Shown here piece by piece: positions 1 through 6,316 of a stretch of DNA of 6,675 bases. Location of the stretch: the NCBI GenBank assembly GCA_913055135.1, contig CAJXJV010000077.1, positions 1 to 6,675 of the forward strand, read 5' to 3'. Within the stretch, counting starts at the first letter, position 1. Every line of letters starts with the position of its first letter. Made by a program: the position numbers and the translations under genes. The notes below the pieces were generated by a model, which searched no databases, was not told where the DNA came from, and was given only the letters and a program-made list of their open reading frames with translations. The stretch comes from an uncultured Desulfurobacterium sp. (lineage in GTDB: Bacteria; Aquificota; Aquificia; Desulfurobacteriales; Desulfurobacteriaceae).

Positions 1-507
1 TGTGATTCTTTTTAAATTAAAGAGTATCAAGTTCTCGTCTTCTTTTAATTCACTTGCAAGCATGTTGCTCCTTTTGTATATATTGCTACTTTTCAAGTTT
101 TTTATGAAATCATTCCAATTTTCTCTGGATTCTTTCCACAGATTCGCATAACCAACATCATCAACATAGTCAACAACAAATCGATATGCCCTTACCCTCC
201 TCCAGAACTCATCAACTAAATTTTTGTTCCATTTTATTTTTATTTTTTCCTTGAAATCCTTATCCTCTCCTAATGCCTTATCCCTTCTTTCCTTCCACTG
301 CCTGTATTCTTCTACATTTTCCATCCATATTTCATTTTCTTTCTCACAGTGGAAAATACAGGTATCAAACTTCTTTAGCTCCTCTTCAGTTAAATCCTCC
401 AGTCTTTGATTTTCCTTCAGGAAAACAGCCACAGGCTCTATTACATTTCTTCCTGTTTCCTGACAAACCCTGCATTTTTTATCTAAATAAACTACCCTCC
501 ACCCCAT
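1..507 (-). CDS. Partial hypothetical protein with N-terminal CxxC / CIFHC cysteine motifs (C-terminus beyond left edge)
   Basis: An open minus-strand frame starts at ATG 507-505 and runs 169 codons to the left edge with no stop. An in-frame TAG at 531-529 leaves this ATG as the first usable start, although it has no convincing ribosome binding site. The N-terminus carries C12-x2-C15 and, after a Glu/Lys-rich stretch, C50-I-F-H53-C54-E-K. This spacing could form a zinc-binding knuckle. The rest is highly charged and rich in Trp and aromatic residues (for example VDEFWRRVRAYRF near 98-110), with no signal peptide or membrane segment, so it is probably cytoplasmic. From memory, the CIFHCEK...FW-x2-(I/V)R layout resembles the N-terminal part of some pentapeptide-repeat proteins of thermophilic and epsilon-type bacteria. 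No pentapeptide repeats are visible in the part present, so I do not assign that name. It lies 58 bp after the coiled-coil gene on the same strand and may be the last member of the ior transcript. Long plus-strand frames here are antisense shadows. Confidence 0.72.
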   Translation of the reverse strand, partial: MGWRVVYLDKKCRVCQETGRNVIEPVAVFLKENQRLEDLTEEELKKFDTCIFHCEKENEIWMENVEEYRQWKERRDKALGEDKDFKEKIKIKWNKNLVDEFWRRVRAYRFVVDYVDDVGYANLWKESRENWNDFIKNLKSSNIYKRSNMLASELKEDENLILFNLKRIT

Positions 508-565
508 CTTAAAATTCCGAATAATTCTCTACTAATCTACTGATTTTAAACTTGTCATCCATCAT

Positions 566-1099
566 TCATAATAATCCTTCCTTCTTTAAAATCTCCGCAA
601 TTCTTTTATCAACTTTGGCAATTTCCCTCAAAGATTTTAGAAGCCTTTTTAGCTTTTCCGGTCTTACCTCTGAATCCATTTCTTCGTAAATCTGTCTTTT
701 AGCTTCTCCTATCATTGTTTTCCTATCCCAGAGAAGTAATCCTACAAAAGTTGCAACAAGACCAAACATTCCAATTACCATTAATTCTATATACTTAAAA
801 TGCTGTTCAAATCGTTTATCAACCTGTTCAAACCGTGCATTCATATCACTTTTTAACTCTTCTATTTTCCTGTTAGTGTTGTCTATTCTTTTACTTAACT
901 GTTTGCTTACGTCATCAATTCTTCTGTTTACATCATCAATTCTTTTATTTACGTCATCAATTCTTCTGTTGATCTGTTTTAGCTCTCCCTTGATTTCCCC
1001 AAGCGTCTGGAAAAGTATTTTTTCCTCTGCCGGCGTTATTGAATGGGCAGAACTTACAAAAGCCAGAAGAACTGTAATTATAGTAATCACTTTTTTCAC
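566..1099 (-). CDS. Signal-peptide, coiled-coil, single-membrane-span protein of unknown function
   Basis: The 177-residue protein starts at GTG 1099-1097. That codon overlaps the iorB stop (GTGA) and is preceded by GGAG at 1110-1107. Residues 1-20 look like a signal peptide with a hydrophobic core and a plausible cleavage after A18-H-S20. Residues about 36-100 form a long heptad pattern with Ile/Val/Leu at spacing 3/4 (I43, I47, V50, I54, V57, I61, V64, L68). The step from V64 to L68 to I72 is a stutter. A hydrophobic span at about 106-124 is followed by D125-R-K, then a charged, helical tail to 177. The likely topology is an exported coiled coil anchored by the span, with the tail in the cytoplasm. 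If the first segment is not cleaved, it is a two-span protein. The family resembles the generic 'coiled-coil/apolipoprotein-like' hypotheticals common in bacteria, and no function is recognised. Coupling to iorB suggests co-expression but does not prove a shared pathway. Confidence 0.88.
   Translation of the reverse strand: MKKVITIITVLLAFVSSAHSITPAEEKILFQTLGEIKGELKQINRRIDDVNKRIDDVNRRIDDVSKQLSKRIDNTNRKIEELKSDMNARFEQVDKRFEQHFKYIELMVIGMFGLVATFVGLLLWDRKTMIGEAKRQIYEEMDSEVRPEKLKRLLKSLREIAKVDKRIAEILKKEGLL
909..971. repeat. Three tandem 21-bp repeats inside the coiled-coil gene
   Basis: Units at 909-929, 930-950 and 951-971 each contain the core TCATCAATTCTT on the plus strand. The first and third differ only at the last base, and the middle one differs from the first at three positions. 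On the minus strand they encode the repeated heptad (N-x-R-I-D-D-V), so they expand the coiled coil in frame by exactly two helical turns per unit. The near identity at DNA level, including third positions, points to recent duplication or slippage rather than protein-level convergence alone. Confidence 0.85.
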
Positions 1100-1623
1100 A
1101 TTACAACTCCATATCCTTTATTTAAAGCTTCAATGTTCACATCTGCAAACCTTGGGTTCAATTCAACAATTGCTTTCTCAACTTCTTCCTTTGAAAAGGG
1201 AAAATTCTCAATCACTTTCAAAGCATAGCCGAGGATAAAAACATTCAGGGATTTTGGATTTACCTCCCCCTTTACAGCTAACTCTGAAGCTTTAACAGTA
1301 AAAACGTTAAATCCATTAATTTCCGGAAAACCATCCTCAATATTTGTAACAATATACCCTTCGGGCTTCAAATAGTGGAGAAATCTTAGGGTTTCGGTTG
1401 GATATAGACCTAAAAGCAGATCCGCCTGCCCCTCTCCAACCAGAGGAGCTTTAAAGTCCCCAATTTTCAAGTATGAGATAACTGTTCCACCTTTTTGAGC
1501 CATACCGTGAGTTTCTGTTCCTATAAAATCGATACCTTTATTCAGAGCACACCGGGCAAGGAGTTTTACTAAAAAAATTGTTCCCTGTCCGCCGACTCCT
1601 GTTAGAACTATCTGATATCTCAT
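1096..1623 (-). CDS. iorB: Indolepyruvate:ferredoxin oxidoreductase, beta subunit
   Basis: The 175-residue protein is the small subunit of the heterodimeric enzyme that converts aryl pyruvates, CoA and oxidised ferredoxin to aryl-acetyl-CoA, CO2 and reduced ferredoxin (EC 1.2.7.8). It is a single pyruvate:ferredoxin oxidoreductase gamma-type domain. It opens with the glycine-rich G9-V-G-G-Q-G-T15 loop, followed by the characteristic T36-E-T-H-G-M-A-Q-K-G-G46 segment that contacts the alpha-subunit active site in this superfamily. The length is close to, or slightly below, the usual roughly 190-200 residues, and both termini look complete. The ATG at 1623-1621 overlaps the iorA stop (ATGA) and is served by GGAGG at 1635-1631, seven bases upstream, inside iorA. 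This arrangement gives coupled synthesis of the two subunits. The protein has no cysteine cluster of its own; the iron-sulfur centres are in IorA. The cytoplasmic location is inferred from the absence of a signal sequence. Confidence 0.95.
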   Translation of the reverse strand: MRYQIVLTGVGGQGTIFLVKLLARCALNKGIDFIGTETHGMAQKGGTVISYLKIGDFKAPLVGEGQADLLLGLYPTETLRFLHYLKPEGYIVTNIEDGFPEINGFNVFTVKASELAVKGEVNPKSLNVFILGYALKVIENFPFSKEEVEKAIVELNPRFADVNIEALNKGYGVVM

Positions 1624-3410
1624 CTCACATCCTCCACAAAGGCATCAAATGGACAAAGATCCGAAAGACAGACACCACAACCCACACAGAAGTAAGGATT
1701 TACCTCTACCTTTCCTTCATCGTTCCACTCAAAGGCAGGACAACCGAAATCGTTTATACAGTGTCCGCATCCTGTACACTTATCCTGGTCAACTTTTGCA
1801 AATTTTCCAGGCAGTTTCACTTTCTCTTTGTCAAAAGTGCAGAACTCATTAACAATGGCAACAACAGGTCCGTTGGCTTTCTCATATATCTCTTTTACCT
1901 TCTTGAAAAACTCAACTGTGGTTTTAATGGTTCCATCGTAATCGAGAATCAAAGGTTTTACTCCACACCCTTCAACAATCTTCGGAATGCTGACATTTCC
2001 TATTCTTTCCGGAGTTGGCTGAAGACCAGTCATGGCAACGGTACTATTGTCCATAATTACCAGAACGAACTTGTGCCTGTTAGCAACAGCATCAATGAGG
2101 GGTGGAATACCTGCATGGAGAAACGTGGAGTCTCCAATCGTTGCAACTATTGGCTTTTCAGTATCAGACTTTGAGAAGCCGCAGGAGAGTCCAACAGAAG
2201 CTCCCATACAGAGAACCGTATCAACAGCTTTCTGATTCAGACCGAGAGTGTAACAACCGATATCTGATGGATAAATTGCCTTATTTCCAAAAACTTTTTT
2301 CATTCCGTAAAAGACAGTTCTATGTGGACATCCGGGACACAGAGCAGGCACTCTTGGAGGAACTTCTCCTTCATACTCTTTTCCAACGTAGATGTTTCTG
2401 CTTATGTGTCCCCTCTTTAAAAGGGTATCAGCAACTCTATCGTGTGTAACTTCATCTATTTGAAAGACATCTCCAGTAAGTTTACCTCTAACGTTTCCAA
2501 GGTGTCTTATCTGCTCCTCTACAAGAGGATAGGTTTCCTCAAAGACTATAACCTCTTCGTAAGAGGAGATTAAATCACTTAGCTTTTCTGAAGGAAGAGG
2601 AGTTGGCATGTCAATCTTTAAAACATCTGCTTTTAATCCTGTATCCTCAAGGACTTCAAGAACATAGGAGTAACTCGTTCCAGAAGCAATAATAAGAAGC
2701 TTTCCTCCTCTAAGCTTTTCAACCTGGGGTTTCAAGAACTCATCGTAGTTGAACTGTGCAATTCTCTGAAGCTTTTCTAAAAGCTCATACCCCTGCTTTA
2801 ATCTCGGATTTCTCGGAACTGCTGCCCACCTTTCAATGTTTCTTTCAAACTTTCCTTCTCTTCCCTCAAACTCAAAGTCAGGAATATCAACTATCTGCCT
2901 TCCGTGACATACCCTGAGAACAGGTCTGAGGATAACAGGAATTTCAAACTTTTCAGAGAGGTTAACGCCAATAACCGCCAGCCTGAAAGCATCTTCTGGA
3001 CTTGAAGGATCAAGTGCAGGAATTCTTGCAAACTTTGCAAAGTACCTTGAGTCCTGTTCTGTCTGAGAGCTATAAAATCCTGGGTCGTCTGCAGAGATTA
3101 TGAGGAAACCTCCTTTATTTCCTATGTAAGCACTGCTCATCAAGGCATCTGAAGCCACGTTGAGACCAACCATTTTCATTCCGCAGGCTGCTCTTTTACC
3201 GGTTATTGCAGCAGCATAAGCTGTTTCAAAGGCAACCTTTTCGTTAGTTGACCATTCAACATAGGCTGGAAGATTCTTTTGCCTGACAAGTTTCTGATAA
3301 GTCTCTAAAATTTCTGAGCTTGGAGTTCCTGGATAGGCTGCCATAACATCAACCTTAGCGTAAAGCAACCCCCATGCTATAGCTTCATTTCCTAAAAGAG
3401 TCCTTTTCAT
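1620..3410 (-). CDS. iorA: Indolepyruvate:ferredoxin oxidoreductase, alpha subunit (TPP and two 4Fe-4S clusters)
   Basis: The 596-residue catalytic subunit pairs with IorB. The N-terminal pyruvate-binding domain carries A25-YPGTPSSEI34. A linking domain spans roughly 235-330, and CPGCPHR (358-364) opens the TPP domain. That domain continues with SDIGCYTLG (382-390), GDSTF from 427 and D454-N-S-T457, which together fit the diphosphate/Mg site. The C-terminus is a two-cluster ferredoxin domain: C545-x2-C548-x2-C551-x5-C557-P and C575-x2-C578-x2-C581-x4-C586-P. All eight cysteines are present, and the wider last gaps relative to the x3 of classical ferredoxins are familiar in this enzyme. The ATG at 3410-3408 follows AAAGAGGT at about 5 bases. 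In peptide-fermenting archaea the enzyme degrades aromatic amino acids. In autotrophs and methanogens it can run reductively to make aryl pyruvates from aryl acetates; which direction applies here is not shown by the sequence. It leads the minus-strand operon. Confidence 0.96.
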   Translation of the reverse strand: MKRTLLGNEAIAWGLLYAKVDVMAAYPGTPSSEILETYQKLVRQKNLPAYVEWSTNEKVAFETAYAAAITGKRAACGMKMVGLNVASDALMSSAYIGNKGGFLIISADDPGFYSSQTEQDSRYFAKFARIPALDPSSPEDAFRLAVIGVNLSEKFEIPVILRPVLRVCHGRQIVDIPDFEFEGREGKFERNIERWAAVPRNPRLKQGYELLEKLQRIAQFNYDEFLKPQVEKLRGGKLLIIASGTSYSYVLEVLEDTGLKADVLKIDMPTPLPSEKLSDLISSYEEVIVFEETYPLVEEQIRHLGNVRGKLTGDVFQIDEVTHDRVADTLLKRGHISRNIYVGKEYEGEVPPRVPALCPGCPHRTVFYGMKKVFGNKAIYPSDIGCYTLGLNQKAVDTVLCMGASVGLSCGFSKSDTEKPIVATIGDSTFLHAGIPPLIDAVANRHKFVLVIMDNSTVAMTGLQPTPERIGNVSIPKIVEGCGVKPLILDYDGTIKTTVEFFKKVKEIYEKANGPVVAIVNEFCTFDKEKVKLPGKFAKVDQDKCTGCGHCINDFGCPAFEWNDEGKVEVNPYFCVGCGVCLSDLCPFDAFVEDVR

Positions 3411-3420
3411 CTCTACCTCT
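3411..3420 (-). promoter_or_regulatory. Ribosome binding site of iorA
   Basis: Reading the minus strand, AGAGGTAGAG immediately precedes the ATG. The AGAGG part sits about five bases from the start and supports the 3410 start for iorA. Confidence 0.75.
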
Positions 3421-3460
3421 TTGTTGATGATATTCTCTCATAGTTGAACAATGAATCTCT

Positions 3461-3489
3461 ATTCTACCACGTTACTTGGTCTGTTTAAT
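3461..3489 (-). promoter_or_regulatory. Possible iorA operon promoter
   Basis: On the minus strand, TAGAAT (3466-3461) matches five of six bases of the sigma-70 -10 consensus. Transcription would start near 3454, leaving a leader of about 44 bases that includes the iorA ribosome binding site. The -35 candidate at about 3489-3484 (ATTAAA), 17 bases away, is poor. It lies over the region where the divergent prmC promoter would have its own -35, so the two could share or compete for the same DNA. This is inferred from spacing only. Confidence 0.3.
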
Positions 3490-3505
3490 TGTTCTCTCCT
3501 GTGTG

Positions 3506-3511
3506 TATAAT
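3506..3511 (+). promoter_or_regulatory. Perfect -10 box for prmC-murA-hisG, suggesting a leaderless start
   Basis: TATAAT sits 7 bases before the prmC ATG at 3519. With standard sigma-70 geometry, transcription would start at about 3518-3519, at or next to the A of the start codon. No Shine-Dalgarno sequence precedes the ATG, which agrees with a leaderless message. No good -35 hexamer is visible at 16-18 bases upstream (TGTTTA at 3482-3487 is weak), so the element could be a chance match in A+T-rich DNA. Confidence 0.45.
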
Positions 3512-3518
3512 TCCTGAC

Positions 3519-4367
3519 ATGAAATGGACTGTTGGGAAACTAATCAGAAGAGCAGCAGAAATTCTCAGAGAGAGAGGAATAAAGTCAGCAAGACTTGATG
3601 CAGAGTTACTCCTTGCCCATTCTCTTGGATTTAAAGACAGGGTTAAGCTTTACACAGAGTTTGAAAGACCTCTAACAGAAGAAGAGGTAGAAAACTACAG
3701 ACAACTGATAAAGAGAAGGGCAAAGGGAGAACCTGTTGCCTATATCACAGGTGAGAAAGAGTTTTTTGGTTTCACATTTAAAGTCCAGAAAGGTGTTTTA
3801 ATTCCAAGACCTGAGACGGAGCTCCTTGTCGAAGTAGTTTATGATTTCCTTAAAGATAAAACAGGTCAAACTGTAGTAGATGTTGGAACCGGAACCGGTT
3901 GTATAATTCTTGCCTTGTGCAAACTTCTTGGTAATAAACATAAATACTTTGGAACAGATATTTCATCTATCGCTCTTAAAGTCGCTGAGGAAAATAGAGA
4001 AAGACTAAGGTGTAACAGTGTAAAATTTGTCAAAACAAGTTTGCTAAAAGGTCTTGATTTTCCGATTGATGTAGTTGTCTCAAATCCTCCTTACATTCCT
4101 GTGGGAGATGAGAGACTGGAGAAGGAAGTTTTGAAATTTGAGCCGGCAATTGCACTGTTTGGTGGAGAAAGTGGACTTGAAGTGGTTAAAGAACTGATAA
4201 AAGAGGCAGGGGAAAAACTCAAAGTGGGTGGATTCTTTGCCGTTGAAATTGGAGAAGGACAATCAGAAAAGGTTAAAAAGCTTCTAAAAGAAGCAGGTTT
4301 TACAGACATTAAAGCCCACAAGGATCTGGCAGGTATAGAGAGAGTCGTTACTGCTAAAAGGGGATAG
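3519..4367 (+). CDS. prmC: Release factor glutamine N5-methyltransferase
   Basis: The 282-residue enzyme uses S-adenosylmethionine to methylate the glutamine of the GGQ motif in peptide-chain release factors RF1/RF2, which improves termination. A helical N-terminal domain (1-80) contains the family-typical S23-A-R-L-D-A-E-L-L-L32. Y75-I-T-G-x4-F-F-G-F and I95-P-R-P-E-T-E-L follow. The Rossmann methyltransferase fold has motif I at D121-V-G-T-G-T-G127 and the acidic G145-T-D-I at the end of the next strand. The substrate-glutamine motif N189-P-P-Y192 is intact. I chose ATG 3519 because the N-terminus then aligns with the family. A TTG at 3489 would add ten residues unlike the family and would place the TATAAT inside the gene. 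No prfA gene, the frequent neighbour, lies upstream; iorA diverges there instead. murA begins one base after the stop. Confidence 0.95.
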   Translation: MKWTVGKLIRRAAEILRERGIKSARLDAELLLAHSLGFKDRVKLYTEFERPLTEEEVENYRQLIKRRAKGEPVAYITGEKEFFGFTFKVQKGVLIPRPETELLVEVVYDFLKDKTGQTVVDVGTGTGCIILALCKLLGNKHKYFGTDISSIALKVAEENRERLRCNSVKFVKTSLLKGLDFPIDVVVSNPPYIPVGDERLEKEVLKFEPAIALFGGESGLEVVKELIKEAGEKLKVGGFFAVEIGEGQSEKVKKLLKEAGFTDIKAHKDLAGIERVVTAKRG

Positions 4368-4368
4368 G

Positions 4369-5637
4369 ATGGAAAAGTTTGTTATAAAAGGTGGAAAAGA
4401 GCTCAAAGGAAAAGTCAGGATATCCGGTTCAAAAAATGCATCTCTTCCAATACTCTTCGCTTCAATATTGACCGGGAAGCTCAGGCTTTCAAACGTTCCA
4501 GACTTGAGAGACATAACAACAACCTGTCAATTACTGAAACAGATGGGATTTGATGTTAGAAAAAGCGGTAACACCGTAGAAGTTGAATCAGGTGGAGATA
4601 TAAAAACCGAAGCACCCTATGAACTCGTAAAAACGATGAGAGCATCCATTCTCTGCCTTGGTCCTCTAATTGCAAAGTATGGCAGAGCAAGAGTCTCCAT
4701 GCCCGGAGGTTGTGCAATAGGATTAAGACCGGTAAACCTTCACCTTAAAGCCCTTTCAAAGATGGGAGCAGATATAAAAATAGACCATGGCTATATAACT
4801 GCTGAAGTAAACGGAAAGCTGAAAGGATGCGAGATAACCTTTGATTTTCCAACTGTGGGTGGAACGGAAAATGTCCTGATGGCTGCTACTCTTGCAAAGG
4901 GGAAAACAATCATAAGAAATGCAGCGAAAGAACCGGAAATTGTTGACCTTGCAAGAGCTCTAAGGAAAGCTGGAGCTGAAATAGAAGGTGAAGGAACTGA
5001 CGTAATAGAAATCAGAGGGACTTCAGATCTCAAAGAAATAGACTACAGAGTAATGCCCGACAGAATTGAAGCTGGAACGTTTATTGCGGCTGTAGGACTT
5101 GCAGGTGGTGAAGTGGAAATGGAGGAGTTTCCTTTTGAAACTCTGGGAGCAGTAATAGAGAAGTTTGAAGAAGCTGGATTAAGAATAGAAAAACTTGATG
5201 GCAACAGAGTACTTGTTAAAAAAGTTGATAGGTTAAAAGGGACAGATATTATTACCCAGCCATACCCGGGTTTCCCGACAGATATGCAGGCTCAATTCAT
5301 GGCAGCCATGTGCCTTGCTGACGGAATTTCTGTCATAAAGGAAACAATCTTTGAAAACCGCTTCATGCATGTGCTTGAACTCCAGAGGCTTGGAGCTAAT
5401 ATCTCCATAGAAGGAAACACTGTGGTTGTGAAGGGAACAGAAAAGCTAATTGGTGCAAAGGTTACAGCCACAGATCTAAGAGCAAGTGCTTCTTTAGTCA
5501 TAGCAGGACTTGCAGCAGAAAACACAACAGAGGTTTATAGAATCTACCATCTTGACAGGGGCTATGAGAAAATGGAGAAAAAACTCCAGCTCCTTGGTGC
5601 GGATATCAGAAGAGAAAAGAGTGAACTTCCATACTAA
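4369..5637 (+). CDS. murA: UDP-N-acetylglucosamine 1-carboxyvinyltransferase
   Basis: The 422-residue enzyme transfers enolpyruvate from phosphoenolpyruvate to UDP-GlcNAc, the first committed step of peptidoglycan synthesis in the cytoplasm. The length is typical for the EPSP-synthase-like double inverse barrel. Key residues are at the positions known from E. coli: K22-N23 in GSKNASLP, R91, C115 in PGGC115AIG, R120, D305 in GFPTD305MQ and R397 in HLDR397GY. The Cys form of the active-site loop is the one attacked by fosfomycin, so sensitivity of the enzyme is predicted from family knowledge. Some bacteria have Asp instead. The ATG at 4369 lies one base after the prmC stop. AGGGG at 4359-4363, inside the end of prmC, serves as the ribosome binding site and suggests coupling. 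hisG follows after 11 bases, an adjacency also known in Pseudomonas-type genomes. Confidence 0.97.
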   Translation: MEKFVIKGGKELKGKVRISGSKNASLPILFASILTGKLRLSNVPDLRDITTTCQLLKQMGFDVRKSGNTVEVESGGDIKTEAPYELVKTMRASILCLGPLIAKYGRARVSMPGGCAIGLRPVNLHLKALSKMGADIKIDHGYITAEVNGKLKGCEITFDFPTVGGTENVLMAATLAKGKTIIRNAAKEPEIVDLARALRKAGAEIEGEGTDVIEIRGTSDLKEIDYRVMPDRIEAGTFIAAVGLAGGEVEMEEFPFETLGAVIEKFEEAGLRIEKLDGNRVLVKKVDRLKGTDIITQPYPGFPTDMQAQFMAAMCLADGISVIKETIFENRFMHVLELQRLGANISIEGNTVVVKGTEKLIGAKVTATDLRASASLVIAGLAAENTTEVYRIYHLDRGYEKMEKKLQLLGADIRREKSELPY

Positions 5638-5648
5638 AGGAGAAAAGA
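5638..5648 (+). promoter_or_regulatory. Ribosome binding site of hisG
   Basis: AGGAG begins directly after the murA stop, forming TAAAGGAG with it, and lies six bases before the hisG ATG. This is the best Shine-Dalgarno match on the plus strand of the window. Confidence 0.85.
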
Positions 5649-6284
5649 ATGAAGTACGATCAAATAACAATTGCCCTTCCAAAAGGTAGGCTCTTAAAGG
5701 ATGCAGTCGGCTTTCTCAAAGAGGCAAAAATTGACGCGTCAGAAACTTTGAAAGAGACGAGAAAGCTAATCTTCAACCAGGAAAATTTCAGATTCATACT
5801 GGTAAAACCTATGGACGTTCCAACCTACGTTTACTATGGAACGGCGGACATAGGAATTGCAGGTAAGGATGTTATCGAGGAAAAGGGATACGATCTCTAT
5901 GAACCACTCGATCTTGGCTTTGGCGCCTGCAGACTATCTGTAGCAGAACCAGAAGAAATAGAAGAACCGTACGATCTTGAAAAACTTTCCTTTATCAGGG
6001 TTGCAACAAAGTATCCACGGATAACCGACAAGTATTTTAGAAGCAAAGGAATTCATCCCGAAATTATAGTTCTCTATGGTTCTGTAGAGTTGGCACCACT
6101 GGTGGGATTATCAGACAGAATTGTTGACCTTGTTCAGACCGGAACTACTCTGCGTGCAAATGGACTGAGAGAAGTTGATACGATTCTTCACTCAACTGCA
6201 CGGCTTATAGTAAACAGGGCAAGCCTCAAAACCAGATACTCAATCATAAAACCGATAATAGACCAGATAAAAAAAGCTTTATAA
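5649..6284 (+). CDS. hisG: ATP phosphoribosyltransferase catalytic subunit, short form
   Basis: The 211-residue enzyme joins ATP and PRPP to phosphoribosyl-ATP, the first and controlled step of histidine synthesis. The N-terminus (I8-A-L-P-K-G-R-L) and the T66-A-D-I-G-I-A-G segment are typical. Residues 147-168 match the HisG signature E-x5-G-x-[SAG]-x2-[IV]-x-D-[LIV]-x2-[ST]-G-x-T-[LM], which includes the PRPP-binding T164-G-T-T. The protein stops where long-form enzymes (about 290-300 residues) continue into a histidine-binding regulatory domain. It therefore belongs to the short form, which in characterised cases works with HisZ, a catalytically inactive histidyl-tRNA-synthetase-like partner. 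No hisZ is in this window. The gene follows murA by 11 bases with a strong ribosome binding site, so it is probably transcribed with prmC and murA. Confidence 0.96.
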   Translation: MKYDQITIALPKGRLLKDAVGFLKEAKIDASETLKETRKLIFNQENFRFILVKPMDVPTYVYYGTADIGIAGKDVIEEKGYDLYEPLDLGFGACRLSVAEPEEIEEPYDLEKLSFIRVATKYPRITDKYFRSKGIHPEIIVLYGSVELAPLVGLSDRIVDLVQTGTTLRANGLREVDTILHSTARLIVNRASLKTRYSIIKPIIDQIKKAL

Positions 6285-6285
6285 T
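6259..6285 (+). promoter_or_regulatory. Possible promoter for the right-edge helicase gene
   Basis: TATAAT at 6280-6285 overlaps the hisG stop codon. TAGACC at 6259-6264 matches four of six -35 bases, but the 15-base spacer is short. If used, transcription would start near 6292 and leave about 25 bases before the TTG start. The tract is A+T-rich, so a chance match is quite possible and read-through from hisG is the alternative. Confidence 0.3.
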
Positions 6286-6316
6286 ATAAAACTAAAAGCT
6301 ATCTTCAGGGGGAATT

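Noticed and set aside
224..512. Two overlapping plus-strand frames of 61 and 79 codons
   Set aside because: They lie antisense to the 169-codon minus-strand frame, have low-complexity Ser/Phe/Leu-rich products typical of shadow frames, and have no ribosome binding site.
508..565. A promoter or terminator between the coiled-coil gene and the left-edge gene
   Set aside because: A -35-like ATGACA is present on the minus strand but has no -10 at suitable spacing, and no stable hairpin with a T-run is seen, so I cannot support either.
909..971. Short regularly repeated DNA as a CRISPR-like array
   Set aside because: The units are directly adjacent with no spacers and encode heptads in frame, so they are protein-coding tandem repeats.
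1578..2174. A 198-codon plus-strand frame opposite iorA/iorB
   Set aside because: It is fully antisense to well-conserved iorA and iorB coding sequence, and its product resembles no family.
3489..3518. Upstream TTG start adding ten residues to PrmC
   Set aside because: The extra residues do not resemble the PrmC N-terminus, no ribosome binding site precedes the TTG, and the TATAAT would then be inside the gene.
6275..6300. AGCTTT...AAAGCT inverted repeat after hisG as a terminator
   Set aside because: The stem is only six A+T-rich pairs with a 14-base loop and no following T-run, and it would be very unstable in a thermophile.
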